From the NCBI RefSeq assembly GCF_020497125.1, contig NC_059081.1:20927105-20991104 (forward strand): a DNA stretch of 64,000 bases, in the 5' to 3' direction. This DNA comes from Mauremys mutica. Taxonomy: Eukaryota > Chordata > Testudines > Geoemydidae. The stretch's first letter is position 1; every line of letters begins with the position of its first letter. Position numbers and translations under genes: made by a program. The notes under the pieces were generated by a model. It was not told where the DNA came from. It searched no databases and saw nothing but the letters and a program-made list of their open reading frames with translations. Below are positions 1 to 15,532 of this stretch, piece after piece.

Positions 1-2804
<2,804 letters not shown>

Positions 2805-3002
2805 CTCCAGTTTCAGAAAGCTTGCCTCGGTAAATTTTATCTTCTACCACATCTGTCCAGTACAGTAAGCTCTGATTGAAATGAAAATCAAGTGCTATTG
2901 TGTTTCTTAAACCAGGAACTAAGAGACTATAGTCTCGCTTGTGAAGATCAATCTTTCTGATCTCGTGACGAATGGAAAAAATGATGAAAGCTTCAAATGG
3001 AT
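2805..3002 (-). CDS. LRP1B: LRP1B internal exon: start of a YWTD beta-propeller
   Basis: A 198-nt exon, phase 1 at both ends, with acceptor CTTCCAG and donor GAG|GTATGA. It starts [20 protein letters not shown] and contains the first canonical propeller signature, [21 protein letters not shown] repeats fold into a six-bladed propeller; in the family this works with the adjacent EGF modules in pH-dependent ligand release in endosomes. The residues match, from memory, the LRP1B rather than the LRP1 version of this segment. It joins in frame to the next exon through ETGGVSAIEV. Confidence 0.93.
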
Positions 3003-6000
3003 CTGGAAGTATAATGGATTGTACATTAAAAATATATAATAAAGAGTAGAATTTTAGTAGACTTACTGATATGAGGCACACACATCTGAACAAGAATTTC
3101 AGAGTACTTTATTAGAGGAACAGTTTGATTAAAATAATAGAACTTGTAAGTCTTACTAGCTCATTCATTTTCCAACAAAGAGTAAATCTTGCATATATAT
3201 ATATATATTGCAGTCCAACCTAGACTTCTGCTCATCTGCCTCAACTAAAGGTATTGAATGGATATTAACAACAAGGATATCTGACTCAGTCAGTGGTCCA
3301 CAGGTACAGCACAAAGAATGTCTTCTGGATGAGAGCTAAGTAATGGAGTGTCTTTCTTCCCCTCCTCTCCTCTCCCTCCCTGGACTTCAAGGATTAAGGC
3401 CAGAAAAAACATTAAGCTATCAAAACTAAAATAAGAACTTGGGTGAAGTTTTTATTTTCTTAAATGCTTCAGAGAAAATAAGTCTGCTCAAAATTATCTA
3501 GTATTGCTCTAATTAACAATTAGTTGAAAACCATGTACTGCAACATATATAATACAAAAACATTATTTTGTATGAGTTAAACTGCATAAACAACTTATCT
3601 AACACAAAACCAGAAAAACAAGGACATGTAAAATTAAGGCATGTAACAGCACACAACTTCTTCAAATTCACCACCACCATCACAAACAGACCAGACTTTC
3701 CCCCCACTAACCATTCTGAACTGTTCTTGAAAAATCAGAGTCGTGTTTTTGGAAAGGGTGCTAGAGCCTGGCTTTTCTATTGAGGCAGAATTGAGAATAT
3801 TGTGCATTGTCAGGTGCATGGCATTTGTTCTAGTGGAGAAATGTACATTTCTGGGTGGATGAGTAAAAGGAATGTAATGTTAGGTACCTTTACTTTTTAT
3901 TTCCTTGTAGCTGTGGATTTGTGTTAAGTATGTTATGTACATAGCCTTAAATCACACATAACATAGTGCTAATTTAAGTTAAGAAAAGCTGTCTCACACA
4001 GCAATGACTACTTTCACAAAGAATAAGATTTCTGTCAAAGTGACCAGCCGGGTCTGGAGCAAAATAAGAAAATCTTCATAAAATTATCCAGCCAAGTCAA
4101 GAGCTCTACTTTAAAGAACAGAGACTTTTGCAAATAATATTTTATTTTGGAAACCAGACATTGCTTTCTTGAAGATCTTCCTCTACAATGCAACAATAAT
4201 GCTGCTGGACTAGTAAAATCTTTTTCCTCTACCATACTAGGCCTCAGTTTGGGATGGTGTGTGTATTACTGGGGGAACAAGACAACAGGCAGGATTTCAG
4301 TGCCTCCTAAGGTGTTGAAAAGCAGAGTAAGTCAAAATGTTTCAAAAAAGGAACTTTTCACTTTCCTTTTTAAAAACTAAACTTTTTCATGGTCTCCATT
4401 AGCTAATAATTGCACATAAAGATTCAGTTGTGACTTGTAGTATATTAAATAATGATCTCCAACTGAATGGTTTCTTACGTGAAAAGCACTAACTGCTTAT
4501 GAGCCAACAGGCACTTTCACAATGCTCCTGATACTTGTCAAAGTAGTGAATGATTTTGCAGATCCTGAACTGGCTGAACTATGTGATGATGAACAAGCTC
4601 TTCAACATTAGTAGCTCTTGCATCACAAAGGTCAAAAGCTCCTAAGCTTGATGAACAATTTAATGAAGCTCCTGATCTCTGACAAATCAGCAGGTATGGT
4701 GTAGAGTACCCTGTTCATCATAAATCTTGTCCTTCATTGGCTAACTGTGGCACAAAAAGATTGTGTTATGACAGCGACAAAAATCATGCAAACTCAGAAG
4801 ATTAAATGTTTGGCCCTTTTTAAAATCAACTAGAATTTGGGAACTAAAATTAACCAATTCTCTTCAACACTCCCTCTTCCCCTCCCTCTCTCTCCCCCCA
4901 TCTCCTGGGGCAGAAAATACAGGTTTTACTCAACAGATTATCTTTTTAAACTTTGGGCCAGGTATATTGTGTTTTACGAGTTTAACTACTGTTTTAAGTG
5001 CAAAACAGAATGCAGCCTTAACCATGGCAACAACAGTTCTGCTATAGTAATACAAAGGATGTTTAAGAAATAGAGCTGGACAAAATAGCTTCTTTGCTCT
5101 ATAAATAATTATATATTTGACAAAAAACGTGCTTATAGGCAACATGGTTTATTATGTTTACACAATTACTCTTCAGCATATACAAGTTATAAATAAAGAA
5201 ATGCAGGGGCGATGCACAAAAGAGAAATGTAATAGAACAGTTTATATGCATGAGGATCCTAGACTGAAAAAAATAAAATCTTTCTAATCTGGTATGAGAA
5301 GTTGGACTACACAAACCCCCCATGGAAGAAAATAAAATGTGGGACAAATATTAAATCATAATTTTCCTGAAATGTTTTTATTCTGGTATTCTGTTTTAGA
5401 TGGGTCGTTAACTGAAATGTCAGTGTCACTGGATCTTAGGTTGACATGCATTACCAGACTTATTTGTTACCTTACACCATGCCTTCTCTAACCATACCTC
5501 CAAAGCAAATTGGTACCCTAGCTTCCTAAATATTGAAATTCAACATTTACATCTTAATTCGTCCTCCCTTATTCAGAAGTCTTGAGTTACCTAAAAAAAC
5601 CCATTCCCTGAATATTACAGTAAATAAACATTTTAACAAAGAATAAAGTTAGGATTAAATGATTTTTTGAGGGGGGAAATTGAAAGCATTAATATATGTG
5701 AAGCAGAGTTGCTGTAGTATTGAAAGAAATTATGACATGCTTTTCTTACTAAAATTACACTGAAAGTTCATTTAACTGTCTTTTGTTATACTGAATTCTG
5801 AAAGGCTGAATATAAACGTAGGGTTTAAATATCTCTCAAGAGAAGTGTTTCTACCACATTCAATTTTTTCTAATGATTTTTTTCTAGTGTAACTGTAATA
5901 TACCACCAGTCATTACTGTGCAATAGGAAATGGGGAGGGGGAGTGTAAAGAATGCACTCGTTATATTCAGTTGGTATGTGAATAATGCCTCTCTTTTGGT

Positions 6001-7313
6001 ATGGTACTCATATTCAAACAATACAAATCTTAAATTAATAGACCATCTCTTCTTTGGAAAACCACCATTCTAAGGTAGCCTGGGGCTGGTGCTTCACTCT
6101 TCTGTCCCTCCTCCACTGCTGTTGGAGAGGAAACATGATGCGGAGCAGAGGACAAGGAGTAGGGCAGCAAAGAAGATGACAAGGGATAAAAACAGGGTGA
6201 TGTTGAAAATGGAAAAAAACAGAAGAAAAAGAAAACAGAAGCAAGGTGGAATGCCAGGAGAAATGAAGAAAAGGGTAGAAATCTGAAAGATGGAGATGGG
6301 AGTAAAGAAGGGAAGAAATATAAACAAGAAAAGAAACAAAGACTCCCCACTATCTTAAGGTAGTGATTTTTGTTCATTTCTTATTCTACATTTCAGGATA
6401 TTTCTCTGGGAAACATCCACTGACAGGCATTAAACTCTCACCCACCTAGTACCCTGACCATGAGTAATGTACTGAACTGAGTTAACACATTTGTACTATT
6501 CATATTAGGTTTCTGGTAGATAGGTAAATGTACAGTTTTTTGAAAAGTAAAGTGCTATATCATTATCTTAAGTATTATTAATACTATGTGCTATTGAAAT
6601 GTTTGACTGAATACCACAAAGTGATATTCTATATGGTACAAACTTAGTTTCAGATCAGAGTAATAATTCCCCTCACAACAATTTCATTTTCATTGGAAAC
6701 CTGATTAGTAGCTAGCTCTCTAGTACAATGGACCAATCTCCTCCCCATTTCAAGACAATGTAAACCAATGCAATTATGCTAGGAATAAGTTTGCCCCAAT
6801 GTGTGCAATTAGAGTGAGATGAGAGGAAGTTTTATGATGTAGGTGAGGTTTATTCTCACAACACCAGTTTTAACCCTGCTGTAAATGGACACAACTCCAG
6901 GAAAGTCAGTACTCATGCATTCCTAATGGAGCCAATAGGTTTAGACACTTTTAAATTAAACTAAAATTTGGCCCAGTTTATGTGGCTTACCACAATGCCA
7001 AAATGTTGTTTGAACATACTCAGTCATTTGAAGTAATATTAGGTTGATTACAATTTTTGTTTTTGTTTTTTAAAAATGAAAAGAGCCAAAAGTGGACCAG
7101 TGCAAACCACAGCAATTCCATTGACTTAATAATTCTAAAATGCCAAGGGTCATACCTGACATTATTTTCCTTGACTAAAATCTATGTGCACATGAGTTTA
7201 AGATTGTAAATCAAGGGCAGATACAGCCTCAAAAGTCAATGGGTGCACTACACTAAACGGTTGAGGGGGCCCAGCACCTCAGGCCCAGCACCTCAACCCT
7301 AATCCTGGGGAAC

Positions 7314-7314
<1 letters not shown>

Positions 7315-7344
<30 letters not shown>

Positions 7345-7374
7345 TGTGTGTGTGTGTGTGTGCGCGCGCGCGTG
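7315..7374. repeat. Alternating GT/GC microsatellite
   Basis: About 60 bp of strictly alternating purine-pyrimidine sequence: GT repeats interrupted by GCGC and ending in a pure GC run. Such tracts can adopt Z-DNA; whether this one does is not shown by the sequence. The cysteine/valine-rich ORF crossing it is an artefact of the repeat. Confidence 0.9.
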
Positions 7375-8241
7375 CAGGAAGGGTTGTGAAGTGCCACTCA
7401 GGATTGGCCTGGCTGCCAGTTTGTAATACTACTCACTCAAATTTGCCCTGGCCACCATGGAAGGGTGGCCAGGCCAAACCTGAGTGGTGCTGCAACCCTG
7501 TGAACTGGGTCACAGTGCTCAGAGTAGGAAGCTGGGCCCTGCCCCGCAGGACAGGAGCTGCTGCTGCAGAGTAAGTATGCAGTGGGCTTACTCTCCAACC
7601 CCTGCCACCAAGGAGTCCCCTTCACACCAGGTCGAGAGAAGTGTATGTTTGCCTAGTTCTCCACCCTTGGATTAATGATTTCTGGGGTGCAAATAAATCC
7701 ATGAACCCACACTAAAGACACCACTATTGTAAATCCTCATCAAAAACTGTGTGGGTGAATCAAATAGAGATTTAAAATGACCTTATCTGGGAGAAACTTT
7801 GATGGGGTAAGGAGTCGGTAAAAAAATGTTTAGACTAACTTTTCTGGGCATTTCCTTATTTTCAACATTTGATGGTATTTATTTGTTTTAAATTCAATTA
7901 TAACTTTCAAATGTTGTTGCTGTAGTTTTAATGCAATCTTTTTTGAAAGCTGTTTTTCCTGAAATCACTGACATTTGCTTCTTTAACACTATATTAATTT
8001 TGCATATTAAAAAGATCAATGCTTATAACAGAAATAATTATAGTAGATTCAGTGTCATTTGGAAATAAGGCTAAGTATCCTTACAAAAAAGTTGCAACAG
8101 AGAGTAATGAAATGGTTCAAATATACAAAACCACTTGAACATGACATGTCACAGATTCACTCTTTGAGATTCTAGCATCTGCATACCTAAAAAGTGCCTG
8201 AGTAAGAGAAGGTTAATTACCCTATGCAGTAACTGAGGTTC

Positions 8242-9634
8242 TTCCAGGATTGTCCCTATGGGTGCTCAACTTTAGGTGATTGTAGAGTGGTGCCACTTGG
8301 TGGAATGGAGGACCGTCGGAGAGCAGTCATGGTAGTTGAGAAAACCATAAACCCAAATAGATCATCTGATGTCGAGAGCTGCTCTGTGGCATAATGCTGT
8401 GTGAATGTATGAGCTAAAGCCCAGGTTGCGGCTTTGCAGTTGTCCACAATGGGCACATTGTTGAGGAAGGCTATCAAGGCAGAGAGTGCACGTGTGTGCA
8501 GTCCCTAATGGGGGTTGTAACTGTTGATGGTGATAACATAGGTGAGTGCAGCTGGATATCCATTTAGACAACTTGTGTTTGGATAAGATGTTAGATAGTT
8601 AGTTAGATAGTTCCATGATGGAAAGAAATAACTTTGGTGACTTTCTGAAAGACTTTGTCCTCTCAATGTAAAATGCTAGAGCACTGTATGTATTTATTCC
8701 CAAAGGGCTTGGGGTAGAACGATGGGAGATAGGTGGGTTGATTCAAATGGAATGAGGAAACTACTTTAGATAAGAATTTGGGATGTAGTCTTAGGGTCAC
8801 TTTGTTTTTGAAAAATATTGTGTATGGAGGGTGTGTCATGAAGCCCCCCAGTTCTTCTACTCGTTGGGGGATGTGATAGTGACAAGCAAGGCCACCTTCA
8901 CCAAGAGGTGGAGAAGTGAACATGATGCTAATGGCTCAAAAGGACACTGAGTAAGGCATCACAGCACCAGATTGAGTTCCCATAATGGAGTAGGGGCTTG
9001 TATTTTGGGGTAAAGGTTGTGAAGACCCTTGAGAAAGCGTTTAGTGGTTGGGTGGGTGAAGATCGAGAACTTGATCACTTTGTGGTGGAATGCTGTGATT
9101 GCTACGAGGTGTACTCTGATCAAGCTCACTGAGAGAGACTCAATTTCTTAAGTTTAAATGCCGTTGCTGACATATGGCCTAACAGTTGGAGGCAGGTCCT
9201 GGCCGATGTCTGTGGGCTGGCTTGCATTATAGTGATTAGGGTGACTAGAGAGGTAAATCTGTGACTGGGCCGAGAGGCTGTAGCCAGAGAGTTGAGGTAG
9301 GCCCCGATGAACTCCAGTATTGGCACAGGTAAGAAAGAGGTAGGGTAGTTAACTATTTAACCAACTAAGTTCTAAAAACTAATACTCAAAAGATAAAAGT
9401 TAAGCTAAAGATAATACTGAGAGGTGCTGCCCATTGCTCTATTTCAAGCCAATGGCAGTAGAGAAGGAACTGAAGGGAGGTTGGTCGCACAGCACCATGT
9501 AACCGCCAGAAGCGGCGCAAGATGGGAACAGCACCTGTGTGACCCAACCAGGCACCGTTCCTGAAATTCTCCAATTACAAGCACAAGGGAGCAGATTCTC
9601 CTAAAGTGGAGCACCCACAGGGACATTCCTTGAA
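8242..9634. mobile_element. DIRS-related nonautonomous element with inverted terminal repeats
   Basis: The two ends are inverted copies of about 34 bp. The left end contains TTGTCCCTATGGGTGCTC and the right end, reverse-complemented, ATGTCCCTGTGGGTGCTC, with roughly 85% identity over the arm. The interior has no intact ORF. The right end (9360-9640) has the same layout as 39420-39783, which flanks the gag-like relic in the 27-42 kb intron. This suggests an internally deleted member of the same family. DIRS elements are known to have inverted terminal repeats, which fits; the class call is inference. Confidence 0.5.
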
Positions 9635-10494
9635 AAAGAATATATATTCCTGATCTCACATTGTAGTAGTAAACATCTTTAAATTGGTCAGTGGAATGGG
9701 GGAAAAAAAGATTAAAATGAATGCCTCAAAATGATTTTTCCATTGTGGATGGTGCTCAGGTGGTCTCTGCGTGATTTGAAAGGTAAGACAAATGAACTGT
9801 AACTAATAGAAAAGGTAGCAGAAATTTAGAAGATGACCCAGAAAAGTCGACTAAGAGATAACAGTGGGAATAATCTGGAATAAATCAAAGAGCTCATATC
9901 AAATTCTACTTTGGAATAAGCAAACAAACTCCTACTGAATTTGAAGAAAACTCAATGAGAATTATCTAATACAATGGGAGTTGCAATGAACTCTTTGATT
10001 TGAGTTCTACTGAATACATTTTAATCTTAATTCATTATTTTAGAAGAACTAAAAAATAATTATTTTGATAAGGTGTAATTTGTACTTTGGCATGCTGTTA
10101 ATTGGAACTAAATTGTGACTGCACCATAACTGTAAAGGAGATGTAATGAAATGTTTGAATTAGCTCAGCTACTGTCAAATTAGATGGTTTAGAATAGGTC
10201 ATTTACAAAATATCTAAACTGGATATTAATGAAATATCTCAGGTGATTGATAATGTGATACACAAGCTTTCATTTCTAGCTCATTGGTTCAAAAACGGTC
10301 CATGGCATGAATGTGAGAAAAAGGTGAACGACTGGAAGAATTTCTTAATGGTGAAATCTGATGAACTGTGAAACAGTCACCCAAAAGAATTGGTGAAGCA
10401 CTATAGTTTGAGATATTTAAAATCAGAGTTGACAAAAATATTAAAAAAATAACTGCAAGGAACAATCCTCTAATGGCAGGTGGAAGCTCTAGGA

Positions 10495-10875
10495 CAGTGG
10501 TTCTTAACAAGGGGTATGCGTATCCTTGAGGGTATGCAGAGGTCTTCCGGGGGTACATCAACCCATCTAGATATCTGCCTACTTTTACAACAGGCTACAT
10601 AAAAAACACTAGCAAAGTCAGTGCAAACTAAAATGTTATACAAAGACTTGTTTATACTGCTCTATATACTATACAATGAAAGGTAACTATACAATTTATA
10701 TTCCAATCAGTTTATTTTATAATTACACAGTAAAAATGAGAAAGTAAGCTGTGACACTTCTGTAGTTTTATAGTTTTGTAAGCAAGTAGGTTTTAAGTGA
10801 GGTGAAAGTTGGGGTATGCAAGATAAATCAGATTTTGGAAAGGGGTACATTAGTCTGGAGAGGCTGAGACTGCTG
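10495..10875. mobile_element. hAT-type nonautonomous DNA transposon remnant
   Basis: The left end reads CAGTGGTTCTTAACAAGG and the right end GGCTGAGACTGCTG. These are diverged versions of a CAGTGGTTCTCAACC / GGTTGAGAGCCACTG inverted repeat that I remember as common in turtle genomes. The interior is AT-rich and noncoding. The flanking 8-mers do not match, so no target duplication can be shown. Confidence 0.55.
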
Positions 10876-10911
10876 TAGGTAACCCAGTAGCTTTCATTTA
10901 TATCCAAGCTC

Positions 10912-11035
10912 CCCTAGGCAGGGGCAGGGGCTGTCTTTCTATAATTTATATTGCACCTAGGACACTGGGGCCCTTATTCTCCTGATTTGGGCCTCTGGGC
11001 ACTACTTCAGTGCACATAATAAATAACACAATTAT
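10912..11035 (+). repeat. SINE-like 3' tail (copy 1)
   Basis: A segment of the type 'ggcaggggctgtctttctat', 'gcacctaggacactgggg' and 'cataataaataacac'. It shares its layout with the copies at 26690-26805 (plus) and 14475-14715 (minus), which shows a dispersed family inside this one window. It looks like the conserved 3' part of a tRNA-derived SINE; the exact family is not known to me. Confidence 0.55.
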
Positions 11036-11256
11036 TATGATGATTCTATTCCCATGGAAGTGATGACACCATCCATTAAAAGTTATGGTCCTGACTCTCT
11101 CCTCTACCGAGGTTCAAAGTGGAAGGACAGTGGATCTCAGATCCCAGGAGCTGACATTCAGTCAATCATTTAATCTTATTTTACTTGGTTTTACACTTAC
11201 TATTAGAAGGAATAAGGAACCCTAAAATAGTGAAGAAGCTCTAAATCTCAGCTTAC

Positions 11257-11502
11257 CAATACTAGTGCAACTTTCACCATCATTATTGATCTTCCAGCCT
11301 TCATAACAGGAGCACTTGACACTATGTTTGTGCTGTTCACACACTTGACTACACTTAAAATGTTTGGTACAGTAATCCACAATTTCACAGGTTTTGTTGT
11401 CTGGATTTAGATAAAGTCCTGGAGGGCAGGAACACACAATTCTTCTTCCAGGAACTACAGAACACTGGTGGCTACATCCACCATTGTTAAGCGAACATTC
11501 AT
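11257..11502 (-). CDS. LRP1B: LRP1B internal exon: two EGF-like modules
   Basis: A 246-nt exon, phase 1 at both ends, with acceptor TATTTCAG and donor ATTG|GTAAGC. It encodes two EGF-like domains in tandem. The first begins [14 protein letters not shown] and closes with [16 protein letters not shown]. The second runs from [12 protein letters not shown] to [16 protein letters not shown]. Each has six cysteines, as expected for the EGF pair that precedes a YWTD propeller in LRP1 and LRP1B. The exon ends at SCTSI and joins to DPFEAF on the next exon. Confidence 0.93.
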
Positions 11503-13134
11503 CTGAAATAACAGGAAAAGAACATTAAGAATTGCAAACGATATCAGCTGTATTATATTACACTTTTTAAGAGCTTCTTGGTAATAAAAGAAATTAAAAA
11601 CCTCTAGTAATCACAAAATGAATTTAAATCTGGCTGAACAACTATTTGTTTGGAATACTTATACAGAAAAGTAGTGCATTCAATTTGCACACATCTGAGG
11701 TTGCATTACTGTTACAGGATAGCAAGTTTTTAGCATTGTAGAACTACAATATATATTATAAATTTTGACAGATTATCAAAGGTATTTTACCATTCATGTA
11801 TTCAGTACACTTTGTATTTACTGGATGGTACACTTCTTTTCTCGTTTACATAATGCTATCATTCTTTGGACTTCTTGTTTACTATTCACGTATTGGTTTT
11901 TTAAAACAATTGGTAAAAAGAACAATGGAATTTTCAGACAAAAGCTACATGAAGATAGGACTGTATATTTAAGGTTGATAGTATATTTCAGAGTAAAATA
12001 CATTTACAGGGATGTTGTAATTCTCTCCAAAATAAGCATTCAGTGTCCAAATTCTGCCCTGCAGTGACACCACGAGGAAAGGAGTGGGGGGGAAACACTA
12101 TGTGTCTAACCTAAACTGGAACTACAAACACTAAAATGTGTTCATTGTAATTGCATGTATTGTATGGTGTTATTACAGGAGAGAGGTAAAGTTTGTTTGG
12201 TTGCCCTAACTGTACATTTCATATCTTCACGTTTGGATTTTGTTTAAATTGGCTAAAGGCTATTTAGCTCAGTGATATTCTTTTCTGTTCCTAACCAGTG
12301 CACAGTAACCCCAAATATGTCTTGGAATGCATTCAGTGTCTCAGCACACTTGGCTCTGTGTCAAAGTGCCTTATTCCTTCAGCAATCTGAGGCTTCAATT
12401 CCTTTTTCCTTCTGTTCCCTGAGTCTTCTGTGTCTTGAGGTTTCTTGTATTTCCTAAACCTATGCATGGAGGGTCTCTGGGATGAGGAGGCAAAGGCTAT
12501 GCTTTTCCCCAACAGATTCTGAGTCTGCTCTCAGTTACATTTGTGCGTCCCTGTGGTGTCAAAGAAGCTGGTGTGAAAGGAAATTCAGGACCTAGTTCTC
12601 CATTTTATTTTCTTTTTTTAAAGCATGCTGTGAAAACAAACACTAAAGAACATTAAGGAGCTAGTCCTGCATTTCCTATAAGTACTAATGTCAATGTGAA
12701 TTTTGGGAGTACAGGGCAGGTGCACTAATGCATTTATTTACTGGAAGCTAGATTTTCTTCTGAATCTTCTAATTTATTCATGCCTCTTAGCTATTCTGAT
12801 TCACATATATCTCTAAAACTGAATTTTACGTCTGCACAAAGAAGGGTATACAATCCAGCAGTCCTTCTATAGAACAGTTTCCCTTGTGATTTTTTTAAAG
12901 CAGTTCCCTTTCTTCTTAGGGTCCTTTTATTTTTCCAGACTTCAAGGTTCTCAGTGATGGGGAAAAAAGGGCAAAAATTAATTAAAATAATACTGATAGG
13001 CAAGGGTGCTGCCAATATCCTGAAATGCATATTAACACTTTAAGGCAACAGTCATAATTACCCTAATGTTAATTAGTAAATGAGTAGTAAACCACTGTTG
13101 TCAAATAACTTCTTATCATTATCTTCATCACAGA

Positions 13135-14375
13135 AAATTCCGAAGAGATAAGGCCTCTTTGCAGTCCAAATGCCACCTGGATCAATCTCTGCCTTGGTGC
13201 CTAAGGTGGTCTGGCTATGTTTATGTCAGTTATCTCTATCACTGGCAATCTTATCGCACCACCAAAGCTTGATCTCTGTAGCGGTATTCCTTGGTAAATG
13301 ATTCAGAATTTGTTGATCATCTGTTCTAATAATATGTCCATACCCAGCAAACTGCTGAAACTAGTGCTGATAGAGGTGGTTGCTGGGTTTGGCTTCAAAT
13401 ATCTTCATTTCTGTTCCTGTCATGACCCTTGATCTGGAACAGCAGATGAAGATGATGAATCGAAAATGCAAATCCAGTGTTCTTTGGCCTTCCTTGGGAC
13501 CCATGTTTTACTGCCATACAACAGAGTTGGTATAATTGTGGTTCTATAGATCCACAGCTTTTTGGCAAGTCTGATGTCATGACATCCCCACCGAGGCCAC
13601 TGAAGCATGCCTGAAACCTGGCAGCAGCTGCTGCTATATGGGTGTCCACATCTTTCAAGCAACTTCTCGCATGGTCTATGATGCTGCCCAAATATTTGAC
13701 AGTTGCCACCTGCTCAAAGTCCTGTCCAGACAAGTAAATAGTGAGTTGGCTGTAATCTAGCGCTGGAGGCTGTTCGATGGTAATAGTCAGGGACTTAGTT
13801 TTATCCAGATTCATAAGGTCCAAAGTCTGTTGCTTTTTGCCCTACTAGATCAGCCATCAGCTTCAGCAATTCACCAGACTGAGTCAACAACAAAGTGTCA
13901 TCAGCATATTAGAGATCTCAAAGCAGAATGGTGTTCTGCTCAAAGCCTCCGACAGCGGCTTCCTCAAGCTTACCTATCAATTAATTAATGCCAATACTGA
14001 CCAACGATGGGGCAGAGTGCTGCTTTGTCAAACTCCCGTGGAGATAGGAAACCATACCGTGAAACTGCCATTGACTCAAACACAGATTTCTATTCCATTA
14101 TAGAGCTCTTCTGTCAATGACACTACCTTTCTAGATCCGACAAACTTCCTGGTTGCCTCATCAGATCCCCCAACCTTGCTCAATGCACTGAATCGAAGGC
14201 CAAATTGAAGTCTATAAAAAGTGCTATGCGTGGTTTATTAAATTCAGCAATATAATAAATATATGGGGACTGATCCTGACTCTTATGTGGTGCTCTGGCA
14301 GCGTATATGGGACCTAAAGGGTTAACTATTGGCTGGGGGTTAATGAGAGCATCACGTGCCTTGTCTCTCAAGCCA
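13135..14375 (-). mobile_element. RTE-like LINE, 3' part with decayed reverse transcriptase
   Basis: Broken minus-strand frames read as the second half of a non-LTR reverse transcriptase. Motif A (IDFNLAFDSV) is at about 14180-14215, then YADDT at 13894-13908, then a KYLGS segment, and finally an LLYGSKTW-type segment just before the 3' end. Several frame changes and stops lie between them, so it is dead. A second copy of the same 3' end is at 55590-55985. The 3' end of that copy is followed by ATC/ATG-type trinucleotides, typical of RTE elements. Class is inferred from motifs and the tail. Confidence 0.65.
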
Positions 14376-14474
14376 AAGAAACTTTACTAGAGCACATTTC
14401 CCATTAACAAGGAGTTGTATACCTGAGGATATAAAAACCTCTACTCTTCTAATCACCTCTCCTTTCCTATGTTT

Positions 14475-14715
14475 CAGCCATTTCATTATTTATTATATAT
14501 ATTACAGTATTGCCCAGAAGCCCCAGTCACAGAACAGGACATCATTATGCTGGGCACTGTACAAACACTGAACAAAAAGGCAGTCCCTGCCTCAAAAGTT
14601 TACACTCTAAGTAAAAAATAAGACCGAACAGATGGATACAGAAAGACTAATGGCGGAGTACAAGGAAACAATGAGATAATATTGGACAGCATGATAGAGT
14701 ATGCTCTGTCAGAAC
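14475..14715 (-). repeat. SINE-like element (copy 2, longer)
   Basis: The reverse complement runs CTTAGAGTGTAAACTTTTGA, GGCAGGGACTGCCTTTTTG, then GACTGGGGCTTCTGGGCAAT and an AATA-rich tail. It is the same family as 10912-11035 and 26690-26805 but on the opposite strand and with more of the 5' part. Confidence 0.55.
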
Positions 14716-15259
14716 AGTCCTCTTTTTGCATTTCATCTAAAGGATGAGCACAGTGCATCTTAATAACATGCTATGGCAAATCTTCAGTACTGACTCAGAA
14801 GGAAGAATGACACCTTTGGAATAATAAAAAAACCCACACACCACATTTTTGCAGCATACTAATGTGTTTCTGAGGAGGAAAAAAAACACCTTCTCATCTA
14901 AGTAGTGACCTAATTCAACAGTGGTTAAGTTTGTGTAGTCTGACAGTATTATAGGCACATGTAAGTACAGGGGTTCTTATATGTGTAAGAGATCTTTTCA
15001 ACTGCTTATGGCTACAACCATGTACCTTGTAAGGGATGGTTTTAAGAGGTTAAAAGATAGGTTCTTAGATTAGAGAACCTATGTTGTTCACCATGCTTCA
15101 TTTTGGAGAGGTTTGATAGAATTTCAAGCACAACATGGACATTATAATAAAATGCACAAATTACTTGTGAGAACATGTAAATACCCTGCTAACATAAGAT
15201 TCTTTAGAAAGGGAAGATAGGAACAGAAAATATCAAGTGGTATTAGGGAAACAAAATCA

Positions 15260-15532
<273 letters not shown>

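Larger units (their letters stand above)
3003..11256 (-). other. LRP1B: LRP1B intron, 8.25 kb
   Basis: GT-AG intron between the EGF exon and the first propeller exon. It holds an AT dinucleotide run near 3196-3210, an alternating GT/GC run at 7315-7374, a DIRS-related element at 8242-9634, a hAT-type nonautonomous element at 10495-10875 and a SINE-like tail at 10912-11035. The stretches 3210-7300 and 9650-10490 are AT-rich, with no gene recognised. ORFs in the purine-rich segment 6030-6377 look like low-complexity artefacts. Confidence 0.8.

Noticed and set aside
6030..6377. 115-codon phenylalanine/serine-rich ORF
   Set aside because: Complement of a purine-rich AAAGAA tract; overlapping ORFs in all minus frames show it is compositional.
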